Positions 7,330-15,878 of a stretch of DNA of 64,000 nt are shown piece by piece (within the stretch, counting starts at the first letter, position 1; the number at the start of each line of letters is the position of its first letter). Source of the stretch: Paenibacillus phyllosphaerae (GTDB lineage Bacteria > Bacillota > Bacilli > Paenibacillales > Paenibacillaceae); the NCBI RefSeq assembly GCF_014192105.1, contig NZ_JACHXK010000007.1:186001-250000 (forward strand). Reading direction: 5' to 3'. The position numbers and the translations under genes are program-made. Under the pieces are notes generated by a model. That model made no database searches. It was given only the letters and a program-made list of their open reading frames with translations, and was not told the DNA's origin.

Positions 7330-8144
7330 ATGCAACGGAGAACATCACCATCAGTTTGCAGGATTATCGGGCAAAGTTCCAAGAGCTGGCCTCGCAGTAT
7401 GACCACACGCCGCACCATGCCGAGGAGATGGGGCAAGTCATCGACGAGTATGCGCGATTCGTGACGGATCCGTGCAACGCCAAGGCATGGCTCGGGATGG
7501 AACAGCAGCAGCCCGGGGCACATCTTCAACTGGCGGCGGAACTTAGGCGCCTATCCGCTGCTTGCGTGGCGCTCATGGAGAAATACCGGGCATGGAAAGT
7601 GATCCAAGGCGACGCCCGGATCGGCAACTACTTCAACAATATCGAGAACTGCATCGAGCAAGAGTTCGGCAGCTTCAAGGTCACTTCGTCATCCAAGGTG
7701 CTGCTCGTTGGTTCGGGCGCGTTCCCGATGACGCCGTTGCTGATCGCAAGGCGGACCGGCGCGGAAGTGGTGGGGATCGATATCGACGAAGAAGCGGTGG
7801 ATCTCGGCCGGCGCATCGTGGGCCAATTGGGCGGCAATCTCAAGATCCGATTAGAGCATGTACCTGTGGAACGCCTGGATTTTACGAAGCAAGCGACGCA
7901 TATCATCTTCAGCTCCACCGTCTCGGTCAAGTACGATCTGCTTGATCGGCTGCATCCGCTCACGAGCGATCAGGTCGTCGTCGCGATGCGATTCGGCGAT
8001 CGGTTGAAGTCGATCTTCAACTACCCGATGGAGAGCGTGGACGAGCGGAAGTGGAAGCTCGCCGAGACGGTCGTTCAGCCCGATCAAGTATTCGATATCG
8101 CGCTGTACGCCAAAGCATCAGGCGAAGCCATGAGAGGGGATTAG
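7326..8144 (+). CDS. cntL: Nicotianamine-synthase-like aminobutyrate transferase CntL
   Basis: A 272-residue enzyme that transfers one aminobutyrate unit from S-adenosylmethionine to histidine. The likely start is GTG 7326, overlapping the cntK TGA, with AGGAGTGG at 7314-7320; an earlier GTG at 7317 overlaps that site. The Rossmann-type AdoMet-binding core is visible in LLVGSGAFPMT (about 126-136) and GIDIDEEAVDLGRR (about 150-163), followed by THIIFSSTV and VVVAMRFGD. The motif NYFNNIENCIEQEFG (about 101-115) is shared with bacterial CntL. Because CntK supplies D-histidine, the expected intermediate is the D-His form (xNA). The C-terminal FDIALYAKA also matches the staphylococcal protein. 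Confidence 0.95.
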   Translation: MNATENITISLQDYRAKFQELASQYDHTPHHAEEMGQVIDEYARFVTDPCNAKAWLGMEQQQPGAHLQLAAELRRLSAACVALMEKYRAWKVIQGDARIGNYFNNIENCIEQEFGSFKVTSSSKVLLVGSGAFPMTPLLIARRTGAEVVGIDIDEEAVDLGRRIVGQLGGNLKIRLEHVPVERLDFTKQATHIIFSSTVSVKYDLLDRLHPLTSDQVVVAMRFGDRLKSIFNYPMESVDERKWKLAETVVQPDQVFDIALYAKASGEAMRGD

Positions 8145-8145
8145 T

Positions 8146-9465
8146 ATGCGAGACATTCAGCGGGTCCTCATCCTCGGAACGGGTCCGGTCGCGGTTCAGT
8201 TGGCTGTTCTGTTCAAGAAAAGCTGGGGCTGCGGCATCGGAATAGCAGGGAGACGATCGCAGCGTTCGGACCGATTCTTCGCTTCGCTAGCTGAAGCGGG
8301 GCAGCGGGTCCGCATCGATGTTCAGAATGGGCAGCACCGCAGCATGGAAGGCGAATGCATCGTGGATGAGGTATTCCAAGACTATCGAACGATTCATGGG
8401 GAATGGGATATGCTCGTATTCGCGGTCTCGACGGATGCGTATATCGAAGTTCTGGGACAAATAGACCGTGCCGTATTGCGTCAGGCCAGCTGCGCAATGC
8501 TCGTATCGCCGACGTTCGGCTCGGGCTTTGTCGTCTCGGACTTCTTGCATCAAGCCGGTTCCGGCGCGGAAGTCATCAGCTGCTCGACCTACTTGGGCGA
8601 TACCCGATGGGCGGACGGTCAGCCTGCAGGCCATGTCGTCACGGCGGCCGTGAAGAGGAAATTGTACCTGGGATCGACGAACCGATCGTCTGCGACGGTC
8701 AACCGACTTAACAGACTGTACGAACAGTCCGGCATCGCGACGGAGATCATGGCGAGCCCGCTTGAAGCGGAGACCCGCAACAGTTCGCTCTACGTCCACC
8801 CACCTTTATTCATGAACGACTTCTCGCTGCGTGCCGTATTCGGCGAAACGAAGGAACCCAAGTATGTGTACAAAATGTTCCCGGAAGGCCCGATCACGCA
8901 ACAGTTGATCCGGAACATGCGCTTGCAGTGGGAGGAGATTGGCGCCATTATGGAACGGTTGCATGTCAGGAGCTTGAATCTGCTCCAATTCATGACGGAC
9001 GATAATTACCCTGTCCGGCCGGAGAGCCTGTCGCGTCAAGATATCGATCAATTCCCTTATCTAGAGGCGGTTCATCAGGAGTATCTCCTGTACGTCCGCT
9101 ATACGTCCCTGCTCATCGATCCTTATTCGACGCCGGATGAACAAGGCCGTTATTTCGACTTTTCGGCGGTTCCGATCCGCATCATGTACGTCAATCAAGA
9201 CGGGGAATGGGATCTTCCACGGATGCCCAAGGAGGACTACTATCGGACGAAGATCATTCAGGGCATAGCAAGGTATGTCGGCGTCGCAAGCCCAATGATC
9301 GACAGCTTCATCAGCATCTACGAGAACAAATTGAGCGAGACGGCGGCTAGACGCAAGAACGAACGGCTATCCAGCGCGTTCGCCGTCCAAAGCTTCGACG
9401 AAGACATCAAGCGAATAGGAAATGGAATCGCTCAACTATCGTTGAAGATCACCATAAAATCGTAA
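8146..9465 (+). CDS. cntM: Opine (staphylopine-type) dehydrogenase CntM
   Basis: A 439-residue NAD(P)H-dependent opine dehydrogenase that reductively condenses the CntL product with an alpha-keto acid. The Rossmann motif LILGTGPVAVQLA is at about 8-20. Arg36 in AGRRS corresponds to Arg33 of S. aureus CntM, a residue linked to NADPH preference. Asp152 in STYLGDTR corresponds to Asp150, the residue reported to select pyruvate, while alanine there admits alpha-ketoglutarate. Further shared blocks are AETRNSSLYVHPPLFMNDFS, VYKMFPEGPI and YPVRPESL. With CntK present, this predicts staphylopine as product. My residue alignment is from memory of the S. aureus sequence. Start ATG 8146 is one base after the cntL stop. 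Confidence 0.95.
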   Translation: MRDIQRVLILGTGPVAVQLAVLFKKSWGCGIGIAGRRSQRSDRFFASLAEAGQRVRIDVQNGQHRSMEGECIVDEVFQDYRTIHGEWDMLVFAVSTDAYIEVLGQIDRAVLRQASCAMLVSPTFGSGFVVSDFLHQAGSGAEVISCSTYLGDTRWADGQPAGHVVTAAVKRKLYLGSTNRSSATVNRLNRLYEQSGIATEIMASPLEAETRNSSLYVHPPLFMNDFSLRAVFGETKEPKYVYKMFPEGPITQQLIRNMRLQWEEIGAIMERLHVRSLNLLQFMTDDNYPVRPESLSRQDIDQFPYLEAVHQEYLLYVRYTSLLIDPYSTPDEQGRYFDFSAVPIRIMYVNQDGEWDLPRMPKEDYYRTKIIQGIARYVGVASPMIDSFISIYENKLSETAARRKNERLSSAFAVQSFDEDIKRIGNGIAQLSLKITIKS

Positions 9466-9485
9466 TAATTACAGGAGTGAACGAT

Positions 9486-11129
9486 GTGAAACGCATGCGA
9501 TTCAAATTCAGTTTAGCCATTATGTTAGGGTTAACCCTGCTTCTCGCCGGATGCGGAGACGGGAACGGCGCGGAGAATGGAGCCGAGAACGGAACGGAGA
9601 GCAGCCGGGCGGAAGCTTCCGAAGAGCTGGTCTACGCCTCCACGAAAGACATTCTCGATATGAATCCCCATCTGTACGCCGGCTCGATGCCTGCGCAAGG
9701 GATGGTGTACGAGTCACTCGTCGAGAACACCAAGGACGGGATCAAGCCGCTGCTCGCCGAGTCTTGGGAGATCTCCGAGGATGGCAAAGTGTATACCTTC
9801 CACCTCAGGCAAGATGTGAAGTTCCATGACGGCGAGCCCTTCAACGCGGAAGCGGTCAAGCAGAATATCGAAGCGGTGCAGCATAACGCGGCCAAACATT
9901 CCTGGATCAAGCTGTCCACCAAAATCGTCAGCAGCAATGTGATCGACGAATATACCGTGCAATTCGTGCTCTCCGAAGCTTACTACCCTGCGCTGACGGA
10001 GTTGTCGATGACCCGTCCGTATGTGTTCATTTCGCCGAACGATTTGATCAATGGCGATAGCAAAGACGGGGTGAGCGGCTACAATGGTACCGGCCCCTAC
10101 AAGCTCAAGGAGCACAAAGTGGAGCAATACGCCGTGTTCGAAGCGAATGAGCAATATTGGGGCGGAGCGCCGAAGGTGAAGCGGATTACGGCCAAAGTGC
10201 TGCCCGAAGGGGAGACGACCTTCCTCGCGCTGCAAAAAGGAGAAGTCAATTTCGTCTTCACCGATGACCGCGGGACGGATAGCCTCGATGTCGAGGCAAT
10301 GAACCAGCTCGTCGACTCCGGCGATTATCAGCTGGTCCGAAGCGAACCGATGAATACGAAGATGATCGTGGCCAACAGCAGCAAACAAGGATCTCCTGCT
10401 CAAGATACGAAGGTGCGGGAAGCGATCTGGCACGCGATCGACCGGGAGACGATCAGCAAGCAAATTTTCGCAGGGACCGAAGCGCCCGCGAACACGCTAT
10501 TCTCCTCGAACGTCAATTATGCGAACGTCCCGATGAAGGAACGGGCCTATGACCCCGAAGCGGCGAAGCGGCTGCTGGACGAAGCAGGCTGGATCTTGGC
10601 CGAGGGGGAGGCGGTTCGCGCCAAGGATGGTCAGAAGCTGGCGATGAAGCTGTACTACGACGTCAATTCCGGCTCGCAGAAGACGGAAGCGGAGTTCATC
10701 CAGCATGCTGTAGGACAAATCGGCATGCAGCTGGAAGTGATCGGCGAAGAATCCACTTCGATCGCGAACCGGAGGTCGACCGGCGACTATGATCTGCTGA
10801 TGAACCAGACATGGGGTCTGGCCTACGATCCGCAGAGCACGATCGCCGCGTTCACCTCGGAAACCTCTTATCGTCATACGACAAGCGGGATCGCGCGCGC
10901 CGAAGAACTGTACGGCAAGATCGACGAAGTCATGGTCGCCAGCGACGAGACGCAGCGGGCGGCGCTATATAAGGATATTCTGACGATCGTTCACGACGAA
11001 GCCGTCTTCATTCCGCTGACGAACGGCAGCGTCACCGTGATCGCGCCGGCGAATCTGCAAGACGTCTCGTTCAAGCAGACGCAGTTCGAGCTTCCTTTCG
11101 AACAGATGCACTTCGATGCGTCCGAATGA
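9486..11129 (+). CDS. cntA: Metallophore-metal complex-binding lipoprotein CntA
   Basis: A 547-residue family-5 extracellular solute-binding protein (the oligopeptide/nickel type), which would capture the metal-loaded opine metallophore at the cell surface. GTG 9486 is favoured because ACAGGAGTGA ends 6 bases upstream; an earlier GTG at 9477 lies inside that site. A lipoprotein signal peptide (KRMRFKFS then hydrophobic) ends in LLLAGC, lipidated at Cys23, followed by a Gly/Asn/Glu linker. The mature part carries the family-5 signature around LAESWEISEDGKVYTFHLRQ and DVKFHDGEPFNAEAV. It sits between the biosynthetic genes and the permeases cntB and cntC, as in S. aureus. The family is also used for peptides, so the ligand is inferred from the operon. 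Confidence 0.93.
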   Translation: MKRMRFKFSLAIMLGLTLLLAGCGDGNGAENGAENGTESSRAEASEELVYASTKDILDMNPHLYAGSMPAQGMVYESLVENTKDGIKPLLAESWEISEDGKVYTFHLRQDVKFHDGEPFNAEAVKQNIEAVQHNAAKHSWIKLSTKIVSSNVIDEYTVQFVLSEAYYPALTELSMTRPYVFISPNDLINGDSKDGVSGYNGTGPYKLKEHKVEQYAVFEANEQYWGGAPKVKRITAKVLPEGETTFLALQKGEVNFVFTDDRGTDSLDVEAMNQLVDSGDYQLVRSEPMNTKMIVANSSKQGSPAQDTKVREAIWHAIDRETISKQIFAGTEAPANTLFSSNVNYANVPMKERAYDPEAAKRLLDEAGWILAEGEAVRAKDGQKLAMKLYYDVNSGSQKTEAEFIQHAVGQIGMQLEVIGEESTSIANRRSTGDYDLLMNQTWGLAYDPQSTIAAFTSETSYRHTTSGIARAEELYGKIDEVMVASDETQRAALYKDILTIVHDEAVFIPLTNGSVTVIAPANLQDVSFKQTQFELPFEQMHFDASE

Positions 11130-11144
11130 TAGGGGGAGGCGCTA

Positions 11145-12077
11145 TTGGGAAGCTACATAAGCAGGCGGATCGCCCTGTCGATTCCGCTTCTCGCGGTGAT
11201 TTCGTTCCTCACCTTCCTGCTCGTTAACCTGTCGCCGCTCGATCCGGCCGAGGTCGTCCTGCAAGCGCAGGGCGTACCGATGATCACCGATGAGCTGCTC
11301 ACGCAGACGAAGCAAGAGCTGGGACTGGACCGCCCTTTTCTCATCCGCTATTGGCATTGGGCGCTCTCTTGTCTCCAACTGGACTTTGGCCATTCCTATG
11401 TTACGGGGCAACCGGTCTGGTCCCAACTGGGACCGGCTTTCCTCCATACGTTCAAGCTCACGATCGTATCGGCCGCATGCATGATATTCTTCTCGATCGT
11501 TCTCGGCGTCATCTGCGCATGGCGGGAAGGCAAATTGTTGGATCGTTCGGTCCGGGGCATCTCCTTCTTCCTGACGGCGATCCCTTCGTACTGGCTAGGT
11601 GCGATGCTAGTCTGGCTCGTGGCCGTAAAGCTTGATTGGCTGCCGACCAGCGGGATGGAATCCTACCGCAGCTATATTCTGCCGGTCATGGTGCTGACTA
11701 TCAGTTATGCGAGCATCTACTTCCGCTTCGTGAGGAGCGCGATGATCAGCAATTTGAACGCGGATTACGTTCTGTACGCGAGGGCATGCGGCTTGCCGGA
11801 GAAGAAAGTGACGGTCCATCTGCTGCGCAATTCGCTGCAGGTCGCCATCTCCGTCTTCTGCATGGCGATCCCCGTCTTGCTGGGCAGTACGGTCGTTGTC
11901 GAGAACATCTTCGCATGGCCGGGGCTGGGCAGCTTAACGGTGAACGCGATCCTAAGCCGGGATTTCCCGATGATTCAAGCCTATGTGCTTGTATTAGCGG
12001 CGGCCTTCGTGGTATTCAACGCCTTGGCGGATGTTCTGCAAGCGGCCATGAATCCGAAGTTAAGAAAGGACCTCTGA
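11145..12077 (+). CDS. cntB: Metallophore ABC importer permease CntB
   Basis: A 310-residue permease of the DppB/OppB/NikB group with about six membrane segments. The N-terminal ISRRIALSIPLLAVISFLTF then LVNLSPLDPAE is the standard first helix and extracytoplasmic start of this family. The EAA-type cytoplasmic loop is near DYVLYARACGLPEKKVTVHL. Start TTG 11145 follows AGGGGGAGG; no ATG is available. It forms a heterodimer with CntC. Confidence 0.92.
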   Translation: MGSYISRRIALSIPLLAVISFLTFLLVNLSPLDPAEVVLQAQGVPMITDELLTQTKQELGLDRPFLIRYWHWALSCLQLDFGHSYVTGQPVWSQLGPAFLHTFKLTIVSAACMIFFSIVLGVICAWREGKLLDRSVRGISFFLTAIPSYWLGAMLVWLVAVKLDWLPTSGMESYRSYILPVMVLTISYASIYFRFVRSAMISNLNADYVLYARACGLPEKKVTVHLLRNSLQVAISVFCMAIPVLLGSTVVVENIFAWPGLGSLTVNAILSRDFPMIQAYVLVLAAAFVVFNALADVLQAAMNPKLRKDL

Positions 12078-12081
12078 CGGG

Positions 12082-12978
12082 ATGAAGATGAGACTGTTAA
12101 CGAATCTGCTCCAAGATAAACTGGCGGTCCTGTCGCTGGCGGTCATCGGATTGATTCTGGCCGCAGGGGCTATGGCCCCCGTGTTCGCGCCGCATGACCC
12201 GAATGCCGTAAATATGGATCTGCGTTATGCAGGCGCCTCTTGGCACTATCTGCTCGGCAACGACCATCTGGGAAGATGCATCCTGTCCCGCTTGATCTAC
12301 GGCATCCGTCCGAGCGTGCTTGGTGTGCTTGCCGCACTGTTCGTCTCCGTGGCGCTCGGCGCCTTCCTCGGCCTCGTCGCAGGTTACTTCAAAGGCAAGA
12401 CGGACGCCGTCATTATGCGCGTCTGCGATATCATGCTGTCTTTTCCCGGCTATGTGATGACCTTGGCGATCGTCGGCATATTGGGCGTCGGTCTTGGCAA
12501 CATCCTGCTGGCGTTCATGCTGCTGAAATGGGCTTGGTTCGCCCGCATCATCCGAGCCTCTGTCCTGCAAGCCGCGGAAGCGGACTACATCAAGTTTGCC
12601 CGGATCACGGGCGTCCCGTCGATAACCATTCTGCTCCGGCATGTCGTTCCTGTTGTGTCCGCGGATATCGCCGTCGTTGCCAGCAGCTCGTTCGGTTCGA
12701 TGATTCTGCAGCTGTCCGGCTTCTCCTTCCTGGGGCTTGGAGTTCAAGCGCCGAATGCCGAGTGGGGGATGATGCTCAATGAAGCTCGGGATGTCATGTT
12801 CTCCAGGCCCGAACTGATGCTGGCGCCCGGCTTGGCGATCGTACTGACCGTCTCGGCGGTCAATTTCATGTCCGATGCGCTGCAGACGGCCCTGGATCCG
12901 ACCTTGAGCAAGACGAATCGGAAGTTCCGTGAACAGGCATCCTTGCCGGTCAAACTGCGCGGGAAAGAGGTGGCATAA
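12082..12978 (+). CDS. cntC: Metallophore ABC importer permease CntC
   Basis: A 298-residue permease of the DppC/OppC/NikC group. The N-terminal helix is followed by APVFAPHDPNAVN and HYLLGNDHLGRCILSRLIYG, the conserved DppC-type HxLGTDxLGRD region, here with Asn-Asp in place of Thr-Asp. The EAA loop lies in DYIKFARITGVPSITILLRH. ATG 12082 follows AAGAAAGGA; a second in-frame ATG at 12088 is equally usable. It is 4 bases from cntB and partners with it. Confidence 0.92.
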   Translation: MKMRLLTNLLQDKLAVLSLAVIGLILAAGAMAPVFAPHDPNAVNMDLRYAGASWHYLLGNDHLGRCILSRLIYGIRPSVLGVLAALFVSVALGAFLGLVAGYFKGKTDAVIMRVCDIMLSFPGYVMTLAIVGILGVGLGNILLAFMLLKWAWFARIIRASVLQAAEADYIKFARITGVPSITILLRHVVPVVSADIAVVASSSFGSMILQLSGFSFLGLGVQAPNAEWGMMLNEARDVMFSRPELMLAPGLAIVLTVSAVNFMSDALQTALDPTLSKTNRKFREQASLPVKLRGKEVA

Positions 12979-12983
12979 GCACC

Positions 12984-13808
12984 ATGCATCTATTGGAGGT
13001 TCAACATCTGCACGTGACGGACCGGCATACAGGTAGCGTGCTGCTGCGAGACAGCTCCTTCCACGTCAAGCAGGGCAGCTGCCTGGCCATCGTAGGCGAG
13101 AGCGGCAGCGGCAAATCGGTCACGTGCAAGTCCATTATGCGGCTGCATAAGGCCTGGATCCGTCAAACCGGGGAGATTTGGTTCAAGGGCGAGGAACTGA
13201 GCGCGCTACCGGAGCGGCAAATGAGGAAGAAGCGCGGCAAGCAGCTGGCGATGATCTTGCAGCACGGGATGCGCGCCTTCGATCCGACCTGCGTGATCGG
13301 CGTCCAGATCGGAGAAACGCTGAAAGAACATTACGGATGGAGCCGCGCCGAAATCGAAGCGAATATGTCCCTTGCCATGATGAGCGTCAGGCTGAACAAC
13401 CCGGTCGAGCTGATGAACAAGTACCCGCATCAGCTGTCCGGGGGCATGCTGCAGCGCGTCATGATCGCGCTCGCTTTCGTGTTGGAGCCGGACTTGATTA
13501 TCGCCGACGAGCCGACGACCGCGCTCGATACGATCGCCCAGTTCGAAGTGGTGGAGCAATTGATCGCGCTGCGCGAACGAATGAACGGGGCCATGATTCT
13601 GGTGTCCCATGACTTGGGGATCGTTAGGCGATTGGCGGACGATATTATCGTGATGAAGGACGGCGAGATCGTGGAGAGAGGCTCGGCCAACGTCATTTTC
13701 TCGGCGGCCCAGCATGCGTACACGCAGCGTCTCGTCGAGGCGAACCGGGCACTCAATGGTCATTTTGAACGATTGAAGGGAGGTGGGCTTGGCCTTGTTG
13801 AACATTAG
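12984..13808 (+). CDS. cntD: Metallophore ABC importer ATPase CntD
   Basis: A 274-residue ATPase of the OppD/NikD group. Walker A is GESGSGKS (38-45), followed by the family-typical TCKSIMRLH. The signature is HQLSGGMLQR and Walker B is LIIADEPTTALD, with the switch region VSHDLGIVRR. It is slightly shorter than OppD and lacks the C-terminal Fe-S cysteine extension of some OppD proteins. The 3' end overlaps cntF, which gives translational coupling. It works with CntF as an ATPase heterodimer. Confidence 0.93.
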   Translation: MHLLEVQHLHVTDRHTGSVLLRDSSFHVKQGSCLAIVGESGSGKSVTCKSIMRLHKAWIRQTGEIWFKGEELSALPERQMRKKRGKQLAMILQHGMRAFDPTCVIGVQIGETLKEHYGWSRAEIEANMSLAMMSVRLNNPVELMNKYPHQLSGGMLQRVMIALAFVLEPDLIIADEPTTALDTIAQFEVVEQLIALRERMNGAMILVSHDLGIVRRLADDIIVMKDGEIVERGSANVIFSAAQHAYTQRLVEANRALNGHFERLKGGGLGLVEH

Positions 13809-14541
13809 CCATGTCTTCAAATCCTATTCCGCCGGCGGCATGTTCGCCCGCCGCGCCCAAGAAGTGGTCCGCGATGTCAGTTTCGCTTGCGAGCCGGGGG
13901 AGTGTCTGGGTATCGTGGGCGAGAGCGGGAGCGGGAAGTCGACGCTGGGGCGAATGATCGCAGGTCTGGAGAAGCCGGATCGCGGCATCGTCCATTGGGA
14001 AGGACGGCCGGTCTGGGATCGTCGGCAGCGCGGTTGCCGGATTAGTGCCGTATTCCAGGACTACACCTCATCGATCAATCCGTTCTTCACGGTGGAAGAG
14101 GCGATTATGGAGCCGTTGCGAACATCGGGCATGCATAAGCGCAAAGACAGAAGCAGCGTCGACCTTCTCCTGGAGCAGGTCGGCCTGAACGCATCCTATC
14201 GGGAGCGGTATCCGCACGAGCTGTCGGGCGGCGAAGCCCAGCGGGTATGTATCGCCAGGGCGATTGCGACGGAGCCGCACTATATCGTCATGGACGAAGC
14301 CGTCAGTTCGCTTGATGGCTCGGTTCAATTGCTGGTGCTGGATCTGTTGAAGGCGCTTAGGCGGAAGTACGCGATGAGCTATATGTTCATCACGCATGAT
14401 CTGCAAGCCGCCGCGTACTTGTGCGACCGCATTCTTTTCTTTAAAGAGGGGCGCGTGGAGGAAATCATTGCCACGGAGCAACTAAGGAACGCCCAATCCG
14501 AATACGCACGCCATTTATTGCGCATGGTCATCACCTCGTAA
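13795..14541 (+). CDS. cntF: Metallophore ABC importer ATPase CntF
   Basis: A 248-residue ATPase of the OppF/NikE group. Walker A GESGSGKST is at about 42-50, the signature HELSGGEAQRVCIARA is followed by Walker B YIVMDEAVSSLD, and the H-loop is FITHDLQAAAY. Walker B ends DEAVS rather than the common DEPTS, a substitution seen in the OppF/NikE group. The start is uncertain: AAGGGAGGTGG at 13777-13786 best serves TTG 13795 (8-base spacing), while GTG 13783 lies inside that site. Either choice overlaps the end of cntD. Confidence 0.92.
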   Translation: MLNISHVFKSYSAGGMFARRAQEVVRDVSFACEPGECLGIVGESGSGKSTLGRMIAGLEKPDRGIVHWEGRPVWDRRQRGCRISAVFQDYTSSINPFFTVEEAIMEPLRTSGMHKRKDRSSVDLLLEQVGLNASYRERYPHELSGGEAQRVCIARAIATEPHYIVMDEAVSSLDGSVQLLVLDLLKALRRKYAMSYMFITHDLQAAAYLCDRILFFKEGRVEEIIATEQLRNAQSEYARHLLRMVITS

Positions 14542-14570
14542 CGCAATGGTTACGGAAAGGAGAAATGAAG

Positions 14571-15755
14571 GTGAGCGGTGCGCTGTCTTGGCCATTTATG
14601 CGCTTATATCTACTAACGTTATTCTATTTTAGCGCGAATGCTATATTGAACGTCATTATCCCGCTGCAGGGAGAGGCGCTAGGCGCGAGCCATACGACGA
14701 TCGGGATCATCATGGGCGCTTACCTATTCACGACCATGTTCTTCCGGCCTTGGGCGGGAGCGATGATACAGAAGCATGGCTCGGTCCGCGTGCTGCGCGT
14801 CATCTTGATCGTTAACGGGCTAGCCTTAATGCTGTATGCCATGACGGGGCTAGGCGGATACTTCTTCGCACGTATGCTGCAGGGCGTGTCGACGGCCTTT
14901 TTCTCCATGGCGCTGCAGCTTGGCATCATCGACGCGCTGCCGGAGAAGGACCGTTCGCAGGGTATATCGATGTACTCGCTATGCTCCTACATACCGGGCA
15001 TTATCGGACCCATACTGGCGCTCACGATCTGGCAGTCGGGGGAGTTAAATTATTTCGCCGTAGTCATGCTGCTCATCGCTCTTGGGACCGGCGTAATCGG
15101 CTTCAGCGTGAAGCCGGACAAGAGCACGCCGAATCCCGCGAAGACGGGGCAAGGCGCGGGCGGCATGCTACGTTCTTTGGGGCAACTCGCCACCCATCCT
15201 TCTTTGCGCAAATGCAGCATTCTACTGCTGTCCGCTTCCGTTGTATTCGGCGCGATTACTACATTCATCCCCCTGTACGCTGCACAAGTCGAGCATGGCA
15301 GCGCGGGCGTGTACTTGATGACGCAGGCGGCCGTCGTCGTATCGGCCCGCTTCTTGCTGCGCAAACATATCCCATCGGACGGCCGTTGGCATGCTTCGTT
15401 CGTGATGGGCATGATGCTGATGCTCGCGGCAGGGGCGTATTGCGTCAGCTATTCGAGCACGGGCGGCGCGGTTATTTTCTACCTCGGCGCGATCCTTATT
15501 GGAATCGCCCAGGCACTGGTCTATCCGACGCTTACGACTTATCTAACCTTCGTGCTGCCGCAAACGGAGCGCAACGTGCTGATGGGGCTGTTCATCGCGA
15601 TGGCGGATCTTGGCGTATCGCTGGGCGGTATCTTGATGGGGCCGTTGACGGATCTGACCTCTTATACCTTCATGTATGCCGCGTGCGCGGTCTTAGGCGC
15701 ATCAATGGTTGTCGTTGCTTATGAGCGGCGCGGTGTGAGGAAGGCCGTGTCATAG
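14571..15755 (+). CDS. cntE: Metallophore exporter CntE (major facilitator superfamily)
   Basis: A 394-residue protein with 12 predicted membrane segments, the exporter for the apo-metallophore. GTG 14571 is 8 bases after GGAAAGGAG; ATG 14565 would be only 2 bases away. The start SGALSWPFMRLYLLTLFYFS and the blocks NAILNVIIPL, GAYLFTTMFFRPWAG, QGVSTAFFSMALQLGIIDAL and YVLPQTER-type loop strongly resemble S. aureus CntE. The cytoplasmic loop after helix 2 (FRPWAGAMIQKHG) is the MFS motif A region. It closes the nine-gene cnt operon. No clear terminator is visible immediately after it. Confidence 0.92.
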   Translation: MSGALSWPFMRLYLLTLFYFSANAILNVIIPLQGEALGASHTTIGIIMGAYLFTTMFFRPWAGAMIQKHGSVRVLRVILIVNGLALMLYAMTGLGGYFFARMLQGVSTAFFSMALQLGIIDALPEKDRSQGISMYSLCSYIPGIIGPILALTIWQSGELNYFAVVMLLIALGTGVIGFSVKPDKSTPNPAKTGQGAGGMLRSLGQLATHPSLRKCSILLLSASVVFGAITTFIPLYAAQVEHGSAGVYLMTQAAVVVSARFLLRKHIPSDGRWHASFVMGMMLMLAAGAYCVSYSSTGGAVIFYLGAILIGIAQALVYPTLTTYLTFVLPQTERNVLMGLFIAMADLGVSLGGILMGPLTDLTSYTFMYAACAVLGASMVVVAYERRGVRKAVS

Positions 15756-15830
15756 GACGGGAGTTTCGTCATTAAGGAAACATTCAGCTGGCACTTATGG
15801 AACGCTCAGTTCACGACCTCCTAGAATCGG

Positions 15831-15836
15831 TATAAT
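15831..15836 (+). promoter_or_regulatory. Candidate -10 box of the DUF3500/HupE operon
   Basis: A perfect TATAAT with no good -35 at normal spacing (TTCACG at 15810-15815 is only 15 bp away). A short inverted repeat ATGAG (15835-15839) and CTCAT (15847-15851) overlaps it. Read-through from the cnt operon is also possible, because no terminator separates them. Confidence 0.35.
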
Positions 15837-15878
15837 GAGACTCGTACTCATACAGATTCCTATTGGAGGTCAACAACA

